Of a stretch of DNA of 22,210 nt, positions 1 to 6,513 are shown piece after piece. Made by a program: the position numbers and the translations under genes. The number at the start of each line of letters is the position of its first letter. Within the stretch, counting starts at the first letter, position 1. Under the pieces are notes generated by a model. It was not told where the DNA came from and ran no database searches. It was given only the letters and a program-made list of their open reading frames with translations. This stretch comes from Candidatus Methanoplasma sp. (GTDB lineage Archaea > Thermoplasmatota > Thermoplasmata > Methanomassiliicoccales > Methanomethylophilaceae). The DNA lies in contig JAIRQG010000061.1 in the NCBI GenBank assembly GCA_031256615.1, positions 1 to 22,210 of the forward strand, in the 5' to 3' direction.

Positions 1-224
1 CGTGCAGATATCCGTTTCCCGCCGCAGAGGCGTCATCAGCGTTCGGATACGCGTGGATGAGCTGATCCTCAGATCAGTTTCGATTACCCGTAATCCGGCA
101 CCTTATGGCACCGCGTTAAGGGTCCGGCCCTTTCGGGGCCGTCATCCTCCTATAATGCAGATATTTTAGGCGGAAAAAGTTATCCCGTGCTGTTTCCAGT
201 CGCGAAAACATCTGTCGAATCTGA
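1..224. other. Gene-free segment with three hairpins
   Basis: No convincing coding frame runs through this stretch. Three inverted repeats follow one another: CTGATC/GATCAG at 62-67 and 72-77 (loop CTCA), GATTA/TAATC at 82-86 and 91-95, and CGGCCC/GGGCCG at 125-130 and 136-141 (loop TTTCG). A short direct repeat GGCACC lies between the second and third. The block is downstream of the minus-strand aldehyde-dehydrogenase-like gene, so part of it could be that gene's 3' end, but no T-run follows the third hairpin. I do not recognise a known RNA family here. Confidence 0.35.
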
Positions 225-1616
225 TCACTTGAGGAACTCTTCGGCTCGGGCATATACTGCCGGGCGCAAAGACGTGCTGCTCTCGTTCACGAACTTGAAC
301 ATAACATCCGCCTCAGACAGGAACCGTTCAATCGATCTCGGGTCCTTCGATATTATCCCTGCAGCCAGTCCGCACTCGGTCTCTTCGAGCTCTTCTAACG
401 CCGAATCGATATTCTGAACGGTCTTTATGAAAAGGATCGGTAACCCCAAATCCATATACAGAAGATCATTGTCTTCGCTGAGTCCCGTTATTATCGCCGG
501 CGTGAAGAAAGAGCCGTTCCGAGTGAACTCGCCCTCGACTTTCTTTGCCCCGTACAATATGTTGCCTCTGAGTCCTTCCATCGTTTTGACGAACTTTTTT
601 GCATTGGTCTCCAACATAAGAGGACCGGCGAATACGTCCGTATCTGCGGGGTCGCCTATCTTCAATTCCTTTACCTTTTCCAGAAGCGCATTCACCAGCT
701 TGTTGCTGTCCTCCGCTGTCACAATGAGCTTCGAAGTTGAGAACAGTCTTTGCCCGCTGTAACTGAACGCTGATTCCAATATGCTCAAGGCGGCGGTATT
801 CACGTCGCCCGGCCTGTGTACAATGATAGGATTCATTCCTTTAAGTTCGTTCAGGACCTTCAGCTCATCGTCCACCTGGAGGAATATCATCTCCTCCAAG
901 TACTCCGCAGAGCCGGATATCACTATCCCTTCCAGCCTGGGGTCGTTGGCCAGCTGTTCATACGCCTTATCTTTTCTGTCAACGATGATGTTCATCACGC
1001 CCGGCGGAAGCCCGGCGCTTTCCATCATCTCGTATACCATGTATACTGGTACAGGACAGTGCCTCGGCGGCATCACTACAGCGGTGTTGCCCGCGATCAT
1101 CGCCGCTATCGCGTGGCACATAGGTGACGCAAGCGGCGAGTTGTAAGATGTTATTATGCCCCAGACCCCCGTCTTTCCTTTACGGACATTCTTTGATTTC
1201 GCACATTCCGCCGATATCACTTCGATCAGCCTGTCGACCTCCGCTACCGATTCCCGTCTTGTCATCCCTGAACTGAGAAGGACCGTGGCGGCCAGCCTGT
1301 ATCTTTGCGCTTTTATCTTTTCCAGCAGACCCTCGAAGAAGACTGTTCTCTCCTGCAGAGTTTTGCCTGACCAGGCTGAATGGGCCTTCATAGCGACATC
1401 GACCGCTCTGTCCGTGGTCCCGTCCTCCGGCTCCTGAAATGTCCCGAAAGAGATGGTGCTGTCGATGGGGCTGTTCACGACGAACTCGATACCGGACGCT
1501 ACTTTCATTCCTCCGATATAGGAGGGATAATCCTTCTTTTTCAGCTGAAGGACTGCCTGGAAAGCAGTCTCGAACTTCTCATCATCATACGAAGAGTGGT
1601 TTTCCGAATTCATCAT
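225..1616 (-). CDS. Aldehyde dehydrogenase-fold protein, probably catalytically dead
   Basis: The 463-residue product has the aldehyde dehydrogenase fold over nearly its whole length. The N-terminal cofactor domain includes SYNSP at 157-161 (the PWNFP region, Asn159 kept), and a GNTAVV strand follows. The general-base Glu survives in NELKG (Glu257). The catalytic motif GQxC reads GQRL at 288-291, so the nucleophilic Cys is Leu291 (codon CTG at 744-746). The NAD-contacting Lys of the usual KPS motif is also absent (VVMPPRH), and the EEIFGP motif is degraded to YMDLGLP. These changes together suggest a non-catalytic or repurposed protein rather than a sequencing error, because the frame is otherwise intact. 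It starts with tandem ATGs and no Shine-Dalgarno, so it is probably leaderless. The fold is certain; any substrate is unknown. Confidence 0.88.
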   Translation of the reverse strand: MMNSENHSSYDDEKFETAFQAVLQLKKKDYPSYIGGMKVASGIEFVVNSPIDSTISFGTFQEPEDGTTDRAVDVAMKAHSAWSGKTLQERTVFFEGLLEKIKAQRYRLAATVLLSSGMTRRESVAEVDRLIEVISAECAKSKNVRKGKTGVWGIITSYNSPLASPMCHAIAAMIAGNTAVVMPPRHCPVPVYMVYEMMESAGLPPGVMNIIVDRKDKAYEQLANDPRLEGIVISGSAEYLEEMIFLQVDDELKVLNELKGMNPIIVHRPGDVNTAALSILESAFSYSGQRLFSTSKLIVTAEDSNKLVNALLEKVKELKIGDPADTDVFAGPLMLETNAKKFVKTMEGLRGNILYGAKKVEGEFTRNGSFFTPAIITGLSEDNDLLYMDLGLPILFIKTVQNIDSALEELEETECGLAAGIISKDPRSIERFLSEADVMFKFVNESSTSLRPAVYARAEEFLK

Positions 1617-1636
1617 ACCACAAAAACATGCTATTG

Positions 1637-1646
1637 ATATGTTAAT
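1637..1646 (-). promoter_or_regulatory. TATA-like box of the ALDH-like gene
   Basis: On the minus strand the sequence ATTAACATAT lies about 21-30 bases before the start codon at 1616. No ribosome-binding site lies between, which fits a leaderless or near-leaderless transcript. Assigned by position and composition only. Confidence 0.4.
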
Positions 1647-1688
1647 CTTACGCAGTTCTGGCCTTTCGGCAGGATCTGAACGCCTTTC

Positions 1689-2030
1689 TCAGATGTTCAT
1701 CAGGCGTTTTTTGACCGCTTCGAATTCTTCCCGTGTTATTATGCCGTCATCCAGCAGTTCCTTGTATTGCCTGATCTCCTCTGCGGGAGACGGCGGTTTC
1801 GCGACGGCATCGCCTGGACGCGAGAAATCGCAAGATATCCTGACATCCTCTTTTTTGACCTTACCCGTGATAACATCCTTTATCTGAGTAGGAGTGAGAA
1901 ATTGATAATTGGGGATCGAGTTCAGTTTTTTGTTGCATGTGAGACAGACTTCTCCGTACAGCAGCTTTACTCCGTACGCTCCGATTACGCCGCCCATTGC
2001 TTTACCACAGCCAATACATGTCTTTCCCAT
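1689..2030 (-). CDS. Zinc-ribbon (DUF4428-like) and SHOCT domain protein
   Basis: The 113-residue protein has two parts. The N-terminus carries a CxxC pair (residues 5-8, TCIGCGK) and a second CxxC (VCLTCNK) separated by a glycine-rich strand, like the small DUF4428 zinc ribbons. The C-terminal 30 residues (EEIRQYKELLDDGIITREEF onward) are a textbook SHOCT domain, a short helical module at protein C-termini that probably mediates oligomerisation. The middle is a short linker. No transmembrane segment is present. A purine-rich GGAAAGGA lies upstream of the ATG but at long spacing, and the TATA box is close, so the leader is short. The gene is monocistronic between two other minus-strand genes. 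The molecular role is unknown. Confidence 0.85.
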   Translation of the reverse strand: MGKTCIGCGKAMGGVIGAYGVKLLYGEVCLTCNKKLNSIPNYQFLTPTQIKDVITGKVKKEDVRISCDFSRPGDAVAKPPSPAEEIRQYKELLDDGIITREEFEAVKKRLMNI

Positions 2031-2053
2031 TGCGTTTATGTATTCCTTTCCTC

Positions 2054-2066
2054 ATATTTTATATTG
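2054..2066 (-). promoter_or_regulatory. TATA box of the zinc-ribbon/SHOCT gene
   Basis: The minus strand reads CAATATAAAATAT, a good archaeal TATA box, centred about 30 bases before the ATG at 2030. It predicts a very short leader. Confidence 0.55.
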
Positions 2067-2234
2067 AGTCTGTTTTATGTTTCTTTAATATCATTTCTGG
2101 CAGTATGGCCAGTGAGTTCTGATAAAAGAAAAAGTAATTCCGCCTTTATCCGGCCGAAAAAAAAGAAAATGCGACTTTTTACAAGAAAACAACAGTCTGA
2201 TTTATGATCATACCCTGTCCGAAAAGGCGTTTTG

Positions 2235-2253
2235 GCCGGGGCTCCGCCCCGGC
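2235..2253 (-). terminator. Hairpin terminator after the aquaporin gene
   Basis: A perfect 8-bp stem, GCCGGGGC/GCCCCGGC, with a 3-base loop lies 9 bases beyond the aquaporin stop codon. On the minus strand it is followed by a CCTTTT tract. The strong GC stem immediately after a stop codon makes a 3'-end role likely. Archaeal termination relies mainly on T-runs, so the hairpin may act in transcript stability instead. Confidence 0.6.
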
Positions 2254-2261
2254 GTTTGGGA

Positions 2262-2978
2262 TCAGATTTCCTCTTCTCCAGATGCTTTCTTCCAGCCGTA
2301 GAGTCCGATGAAGACCGCAGCGGCAATCGCCGCACCGATCAGCGGAGCGACTATGAATATCCACAGATCCGGCAATGACGAGCTTACATCAGAGAATATG
2401 GCAGGACCTATGCTCCTTGCCGGGTTGACCGATGTTCCCGTAAGGGGTATTCCGACAATGTGCACAAAGGTCAGCGTGAGACCGATCACAATGCCTGCGA
2501 TACCTCCCTTCGTCTTGTCAGAGGTTACACCGAGTATGACGAGCACAAAGATGAACGTCAGGATTATCTCAACGAGTACCGCAGCTGCAACACTGCCTCC
2601 TACTCCTCCTAATCCGTTGGATCCGAGTCCGCCGCCTGTCAGGTCCGTCAAACCGGCGATGTCAACGAGTCCCCAGAGCAGCGCGGCACCTATGACCGCA
2701 CCGATTATCTGGAAGACCACATAGCAGATGAAATCTACTGTTCCTATCTTCTTTGTAATGAATGCCCCCAGAGATACTGCGGGGTTAATGTGACAGCCCG
2801 ATATGGGCCCGATGATGTACGCCATTGCAACAATCGAAAGACCAAATGCCAATGCAACAGCGAGATGCCCCCCGGAGGTGTCGCAGCCGAGGAATACCGC
2901 AGCGCCGCACCCCATGAAGACCAACACCATGGTCCCCACTAATTCTGCAAAATATTTTCTTATTCTGTTTATTTCCAT
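2262..2978 (-). CDS. aqpZ: AqpZ-like aquaporin (water channel)
   Basis: This is a membrane channel of the MIP family, 238 residues from the chosen ATG, with six hydrophobic helices and two half-helix loops. The NPA boxes are at residues 65-67 (GCHINPAV) and 185-187 (TSVNPARS). The residues aligned with the E. coli AqpZ selectivity filter are all present: Phe45, His173, Thr182 and Arg188. By family knowledge that set favours water over glycerol. An upstream in-frame ATG at 3026 would add 16 residues unlike the family N-terminus, so I prefer the start MEINRIRKYFAELVG. A TATA box near 3091-3102 implies a leader of about 90 bases. The gene stands alone and is followed by a strong hairpin. Confidence 0.93.
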   Translation of the reverse strand: MEINRIRKYFAELVGTMVLVFMGCGAAVFLGCDTSGGHLAVALAFGLSIVAMAYIIGPISGCHINPAVSLGAFITKKIGTVDFICYVVFQIIGAVIGAALLWGLVDIAGLTDLTGGGLGSNGLGGVGGSVAAAVLVEIILTFIFVLVILGVTSDKTKGGIAGIVIGLTLTFVHIVGIPLTGTSVNPARSIGPAIFSDVSSSLPDLWIFIVAPLIGAAIAAAVFIGLYGWKKASGEEEI

Positions 2979-3090
2979 GTTATCCCGTCCATTCTGCAGT
3001 GTAAACCATGGAGCGATGCGCCACATTTTCTGCCGGTTTGCCGCCTCTGTTTTTGCATTCGCAGAATATCAGGGGGAGGACCTGATGCAG

Positions 3091-3102
3091 AGTATTTATA
3101 GT
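3091..3102 (-). promoter_or_regulatory. TATA box of the aquaporin gene
   Basis: The minus strand reads ACTATAAATACT. Transcription would start near 3065-3072, giving a leader of roughly 90 bases before the ATG at 2978. The A-rich tract just upstream (3111-3128 on the plus strand) could serve as the BRE or flanking element. Confidence 0.55.
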
Positions 3103-3111
3103 TTGACTCCA

Positions 3112-3400
3112 AAAAATGTAAAAAAAATATAGACCCAGATTCTCATTTAGGCCTTTGGTGTGCGGTAATATGCGAGATGTTATACATTGCCTGTGTAACT
3201 TCTTATGGTCCAGTGTTTCAAGGCGAATGTGCTAAAACGGTCCGTGTTCTTCCTCATTTCTTTGAGCCTTCGGAGCATGTTCCGAAGGACAATTCTTCTG
3301 ATTGATGATCCCTCCTCCGCCCTTGCGGAAACGGATGATCGGGTTTTATGCACGTATCTCTGGCAGGATGGTCATATCGAAGAGGGCGGCCTATTCTCAA
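3112..3400. other. Intergenic segment with an 8-bp palindrome
   Basis: I see no credible gene here; the open frames are short and one runs into the tRNA. The only clear structure is a perfect inverted repeat, CCTTCGGA (3267-3274) and TCCGAAGG (3281-3288), with a 6-base spacer. It is not followed by a T-run on either strand, so it may be a protein-binding site or a short RNA hairpin. Confidence 0.45.
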
Positions 3401-3401
3401 C

Positions 3402-3410
3402 GGTTAAATA
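3402..3410 (+). promoter_or_regulatory. TATA box of tRNA-Val(CAC)
   Basis: GGTTAAATA lies about 26-34 bases upstream of the tRNA 5' end, the usual archaeal spacing. Confidence 0.55.
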
Positions 3411-3435
3411 CCCCAAGCATAATAGACGGAGACAC

Positions 3436-3508
3436 GGGCCTGTGGTCTAGGGGTTATGACGTCGCCTTCACACGGCGAAGGTCGCCGGTTCAAATCCGGC
3501 CGGGCCCA
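3436..3508 (+). tRNA. tRNA-Val (anticodon CAC)
   Basis: A full cloverleaf can be folded by eye. The acceptor GGGCCTG pairs with CGGGCCC, the D stem is GTC/GAC, and the anticodon stem TCGCC/GGCGA carries loop TTCACAC. The T stem GCCGG/CCGGC carries loop TTCAAAT, and the discriminator is A. The next three bases (3509-3511) read CCA, so this copy encodes its own 3' end. The anticodon CAC decodes GUG. Confidence 0.97.
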
Positions 3509-3664
3509 CCATGTTTTGATTTTATTCGCTGTGACCGCTGAGGATGTCGCCTCGTTTACAAACAGCGAGTAAGAAGCCGGCAGTGAAAAATGCCGCTTTC
3601 CCGTGAGCATGAAATGCATCATGCCGAGAAAAATGATTATTTGCTTTGGTGCTATCGCCACCAC

Positions 3665-4279
3665 ATGAAGTACGAATGCAAAAAACATGAAAGAGAATAC
3701 TACAGCGCAAAGGAATCCCCATCCATGCTGACAGTCCCCGGTCAGAACTTTGTCATGATCAGCGGAAAGGGGGACCCTTCCGGTAAAGAATTCTCCGAAA
3801 AGGTCGGCATTCTCTACTCTCTGGCATATCCGATAAAGATGAATTACAAATCAACGGCAAAAAACGCCGACGGCATTGAATATGATGACTATGCAGTCTT
3901 CCCCCTTGAAGGGGTTTGGACCGCACCAAACGCCGGCGACAGAGACGAGTACGCTTATACCTTAATGATAAGACAGCCGGATTTCATCACAAAGGAGATG
4001 TACGAGGCGGCGCTCGCTTCTGCGCGTAAGAAGAATCCTCATCCCCTTCTGCAGGATGTGGCTTTTGGAAGATCAGAGGATGGTCTTTGCATCCAGGCAC
4101 TGCATATAGGTCCTTTCAGCAATGAGGCGGAGACCTTCGCAAAGATGGACTTGCTGGCTGAGAAGAACGGGCTTGAACGCATGAATCGGTTTCACAGAGA
4201 GATATACCTCTCAGACCCACGGAGGGTCGCGCCTGAAAACTACAAAACGATCCTGAGATATCAGGTTCGACATAAATGA
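3665..4279 (+). CDS. GyrI-like small-molecule-binding domain protein
   Basis: The 204-residue product is a stand-alone GyrI-like/AraC-effector-binding domain with no DNA-binding part. The start MKYECKKHEREYY is chosen because it matches the usual beginning of this family; an upstream in-frame ATG at 3590 would add 25 residues of poor quality. Family hallmarks are visible: GKGDPSGKEFSEKVGILYSL early on, YDDYAVFPLEGVW, IRQPDFITKEMYE, and LCIQALHIGPFSNEAETF near the C-terminus, ending IYLSDPRRVAPEN. Members bind hydrophobic or cationic small molecules, and some have hydrolase activity. The protein is cytosolic, with no signal or membrane segment. It is framed by two tRNA-Val genes and has no operon partner. 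The ligand cannot be read from the sequence. Confidence 0.87.
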   Translation: MKYECKKHEREYYSAKESPSMLTVPGQNFVMISGKGDPSGKEFSEKVGILYSLAYPIKMNYKSTAKNADGIEYDDYAVFPLEGVWTAPNAGDRDEYAYTLMIRQPDFITKEMYEAALASARKKNPHPLLQDVAFGRSEDGLCIQALHIGPFSNEAETFAKMDLLAEKNGLERMNRFHREIYLSDPRRVAPENYKTILRYQVRHK

Positions 4280-4321
4280 CCGCCAAACCCGTAGTTTGTG
4301 TGTAGACTTTTTTGAAGTAAG

Positions 4322-4394
4322 TGGGCCCAGCCGGGATTGAACCGGCGATCTCCGCCTTGTAAGGGCGACGTCATAACCACTAGACCATAGGCCC
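4322..4394 (-). tRNA. tRNA-Val (anticodon UAC)
   Basis: On the minus strand the acceptor GGGCCTA pairs with TGGGCCC, the D stem is GTC/GAC, and the anticodon stem TCGCC/GGCGG carries loop CTTACAA. The T stem is GCCGG/CCGGC and the discriminator is A. The following bases are C and T, so the CCA end is not encoded, unlike the nearby tRNA-Val(CAC). The two genes match at 63 of 73 positions. The position 7-66 pair differs by a compensatory change (G-C against A-T). A TATA-like TTTTTAATAAT lies about 25-33 bases upstream. Confidence 0.97.
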
Positions 4395-4415
4395 GGTGCG
4401 CCACCATCACCGAAG

Positions 4416-4427
4416 AATTATTAAAAA
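4416..4427 (-). promoter_or_regulatory. TATA-like box of tRNA-Val(UAC)
   Basis: On the minus strand an AT tract (TTTTTAATAAT) lies 23-33 bases before the tRNA 5' end at 4394. Assigned by spacing. The same tract could contribute to the divergent gene starting at 4483. Confidence 0.45.
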
Positions 4428-4482
4428 CTGTCCATCGAAAAAATGAAATATCCAAATTGAAAAGAAATGAGGAGGAAAAAGA

Positions 4483-4908
4483 ATGCATTTAAGCATAGAT
4501 GAATATAAAATGAAACTTCCATGTGGATGCGTGGATCTCTCTGCTGAAGAGGCGGAATACGATGGCGGGTTTCTGCGGATACCTATTCGTGCAGCAAAAT
4601 CTGCTGCCTGTACCGTAATTGAAATGGGCATAACCATTGCAAACAAAGCAGGGCTGGTATCAAATGATATTGCCCTTGCAGTCAAGGTCGGCGCAGCCAC
4701 TATTTGTACAGTCACCGGTGTCGCCAGTGGAGCAGGTCTGCTTTTGACAGCGACCGCGGCGACATCAACCGCAAAATTGGCAATGGCGACATCGGGTCTC
4801 ACGCTTGAACCAGGGTTGAACATAGCCACATCTGGCATCTTAGGTTATAAACAATTTTCTATTTTTATTGTGATAGTATGGGGCAAAATAAAAAAGCATG
4901 GGCGATAA
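4483..4908 (+). CDS. Small hydrophobic protein with a double-glycine-like leader
   Basis: The family is not recognised. The 141-residue product begins at an ATG with a strong Shine-Dalgarno, GGAGG at 4471-4475, seven bases upstream. Residues 1-29 are polar and contain CGC and then DLSAEEAEYDGG, which resembles a double-glycine leader of exported peptides. The following region is rich in Ala, Gly, Thr and Val (AAKSAACTVIEMG, KVGAATICTVTGVASGAG, TATAATSTAKLA) and would insert in or cross a membrane as small-residue helices. The C-terminal 20 residues are hydrophobic then basic. The last 31 bases overlap the next gene. A bacteriocin-like precursor is one possibility and a small membrane protein is another. 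No C39 protease or exporter is nearby. Confidence 0.6.
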   Translation: MHLSIDEYKMKLPCGCVDLSAEEAEYDGGFLRIPIRAAKSAACTVIEMGITIANKAGLVSNDIALAVKVGAATICTVTGVASGAGLLLTATAATSTAKLAMATSGLTLEPGLNIATSGILGYKQFSIFIVIVWGKIKKHGR

Positions 4909-5513
4909 CTTTACTTGTATTTTTTGCGCTGTTTATAGGCGGCTTATACATCAAGGATATATTTTTCGTAATATCATCTTTAACACTACTCTTTGTGCTA
5001 TCTTCATATCTATTAACAAACAATTCTGATAAAAATATCAAGAAAACTAGATCAACTGCGGCGTTTTGTTCGATATATGTGCCTGGAGCAGCACATTTGT
5101 ACTTGCGTCAATACAGAACAAGCGTGCTGTTTTTTATGGGATATTTATTGGCAGTAGGGAACATCTTGTTGCTATACAAATACCAGTCAGAATCAGAAGT
5201 ATATTTGATTATTGCCTCGTTTGCATCCACAATTTTGAGTATGTATTTTCTCTCAATAGTTGACACGGAAGTTGTATGCAATAAACTCAATATGCCTTAC
5301 TCTGGAGACTCGTTTGAACTGAAGATAAAAAAATACTCTTTGGCTTATGTAGCTTCCATATTAATTCCATTTATTCTTGTGTTAATTGTGTTTGCCGGCA
5401 TTACTTTGTCAGGTGCCGAGTCAAGCGTAGATCTGAAATTATTAGTAATGGGGTCGTGGACGGCTGTATTATTCTTTTGTATACTGATAAAAATAAAGAA
5501 AGACAAAAGATGA
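4878..5513 (+). CDS. Multi-pass membrane protein, function unknown
   Basis: The 211-residue product has about six hydrophobic stretches, near residues 7-25, 27-47, 82-100, 107-128, 152-177 and 187-205, and a Lys-rich C-terminus (KIKKDKR). Before the third stretch it has SIYVPGAAHLYLRQYRTSVL, which resembles the PG-x-G-x-x-Y-x-G-x-x-x-x-G pattern of TM2-type proteins, with Arg-Gln replacing the usual Gly-Arg. No Shine-Dalgarno precedes the ATG. The frame overlaps the upstream small protein by 31 bases, so translation is probably coupled and the two products may work together, for instance as a peptide and its immunity or export partner. Base composition is clearly AT-richer than in the housekeeping genes, which suggests acquired DNA. 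No family assignment can be made. Confidence 0.72.
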   Translation: MGQNKKAWAITLLVFFALFIGGLYIKDIFFVISSLTLLFVLSSYLLTNNSDKNIKKTRSTAAFCSIYVPGAAHLYLRQYRTSVLFFMGYLLAVGNILLLYKYQSESEVYLIIASFASTILSMYFLSIVDTEVVCNKLNMPYSGDSFELKIKKYSLAYVASILIPFILVLIVFAGITLSGAESSVDLKLLVMGSWTAVLFFCILIKIKKDKR

Positions 5514-5956
5514 GCATTCGGTCAATGGAGATATAAGAAGAACCCTTTTGGGCCAACATTCAATTGGGTTCTGAGGGTCGAGGGTTTCTTGTACGTTTTT
5601 TGGTTGAAAAGTGCGGTGCAAACGCGGAATAAGTGTATCAGAATATGCCCAAATTCTGCGCATATAACTAACTCTTCGCTTGTGTATACATGAGCACGCA
5701 CACGCTGGGATCACAACGGTACGTCGAAGATCATCTGATTCATCCTCATATCATTCGGCACGTGGACCCTGAAGAGCCTGAACATTTCCCTCCCTTCTTG
5801 TTGATCTCTGCGGAATACTTCTTCGTGTCAAAGCACTGGGATACGGGGGCTTGCCATCAACCCCGCTGTCCAATTCTCCTTAGCCAATAAATGCCTTGAA
5901 TCCTAAGGTTTCCCCAAAATGCTGGGGCGGTATGACAAAGCGCACTTGAGACTGCT
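5514..5956. other. Gene-poor segment upstream of the intron end
   Basis: No gene with a recognisable family is present. A 66-codon frame at 5690-5890 has no ribosome site and no known motif. A GTGCG at 5611-5615 resembles the conserved 5' end of group II introns, but I cannot fold a domain I from the following bases. The segment may be the decayed interior of the intron whose 3' end lies at 5957-6030. Confidence 0.4.
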
Positions 5957-6030
5957 GAACCGCTGTATGCCGTTAGGTATGTACGGTGGTGTGAGAGGAC
6001 GGCAGGCGAAATAATCGCCCGCCCCTCGAT
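5957..6030 (+). mobile_element. Group II intron 3' end (domains V and VI)
   Basis: Bases from 5957 fold as a domain V. ACCGCTGTA pairs back to TACGGTGGT (with G-U pairs), then comes a two-base bulge, then TGCC/GGTA capped by GTTA. The 5' strand keeps a CGC catalytic-triad-like sequence. It runs directly into a domain VI-like hairpin, GAGG...GGCG (5994-6007) with CGCC...CCTC (6016-6027). The block ends at CTCGAT, a typical intron 3' end. The run TACGGTGGTGTGAGAGGACG is highly characteristic of bacterial-type group II introns. No reverse transcriptase/maturase gene is upstream, so this is a truncated or ORF-less copy. The 5' boundary is not determined. Confidence 0.68.
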
Positions 6031-6196
6031 TTATTAAAAGTTTTAGAACGAGGAAAAGATCTTCCGATGTGAAACGGAAGAGGCAGAGTAAAGATTTTTG
6101 AATCGTTCCTCACTGGATTTTATGAGAGCGACATGAGAAATCGGTTGTTTTCCTACTCTATCCGATTATTCCAGCAGCAGTAAATATGATTATATA
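6031..6196. other. Short gene-free spacer with a hairpin
   Basis: The only structure I see is an inverted repeat, CTTCCG/CGGAAG, at about 6061-6080 with an 8-base loop. An AT tract near 6181-6196 (TAAATATGATTATATA) is a plausible TATA region for the small gene that follows. Confidence 0.35.
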
Positions 6197-6246
6197 CTCA
6201 GGACCGCCTGCTATTTGCCTGGTCTCTGAGTAATGAAAAATCATTA
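6197..6246 (+). repeat. Two tandem hairpins
   Basis: CTCAGGACC (6197-6205) pairs with GGTCTCTGAG (6221-6230), with one bulged T. Directly after it, TAATGA (6231-6236) pairs with TCATTA (6241-6246) around an AAAA loop. They lie between a TATA-like tract and the start of a small membrane-protein gene, so they could form a structured leader. Confidence 0.5.
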
Positions 6247-6261
6247 AGGGTTCCATTCAGA

Positions 6262-6513
6262 GTGCTGAAAGAAATACAGAGTAGGCAGTCTGACATGAAC
6301 TTGCGAGATTGTAAGTGTGGTAAAATGAGGAAAGAAAATAGAGGACGCTTGAACATTATCATGTTGCTAATTGTTGCTGTGCTGATGCTTGCATTAGTTA
6401 TTCAGATATATTTGGATGGTTGGAATATACTGATGGGATTTGCATTAGCGATGTGTGCGGCCGCGTTCGTCATCTGCTCAATAGCTGTTCTGTCTTATCA
6501 AGGAACCTCGTGA
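6262..6513 (+). CDS. Small membrane protein, hypothetical
   Basis: The frame opens with GTG at 6262 (83 residues); an ATG at 6295 would give 72 residues, beginning MNLRDCKCGK. Neither has a strong ribosome site. The product has a basic N-terminus with a CxC (CKCGKMRKENRGR) and then two hydrophobic segments, LNIIMLLIVAVLMLALVIQI and NILMGFALAMCAAAFVICSI. The TATA-like tract at 6181-6196 and the tandem hairpins precede it. The last 40 bases overlap the end of the minus-strand transposase remnant. No family is recognised. The two clean membrane segments argue for a real gene, but the context of broken mobile DNA lowers confidence. Confidence 0.5.
   Translation: MLKEIQSRQSDMNLRDCKCGKMRKENRGRLNIIMLLIVAVLMLALVIQIYLDGWNILMGFALAMCAAAFVICSIAVLSYQGTS

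Noticed and set aside
2..169. Open plus-strand frame at the left edge
   Set aside because: Arg/Pro-rich translation with no motif; the hairpins within it argue for non-coding sequence.
2075..2335. 86-codon minus-strand frame after the aquaporin gene
   Set aside because: It overlaps the aquaporin 3' end and terminator in another frame, with Arg-rich translation typical of non-coding DNA.
3205..3450. 81-codon frame upstream of the tRNA
   Set aside because: It runs into tRNA-Val(CAC), has no Shine-Dalgarno and no recognisable sequence.
5711..5830. Minus-strand stretch reading EMFRLFRVHVPNDM with a TGA at each end
   Set aside because: It looks protein-like but is only 38 codons, with no start, no ribosome site and no family match.
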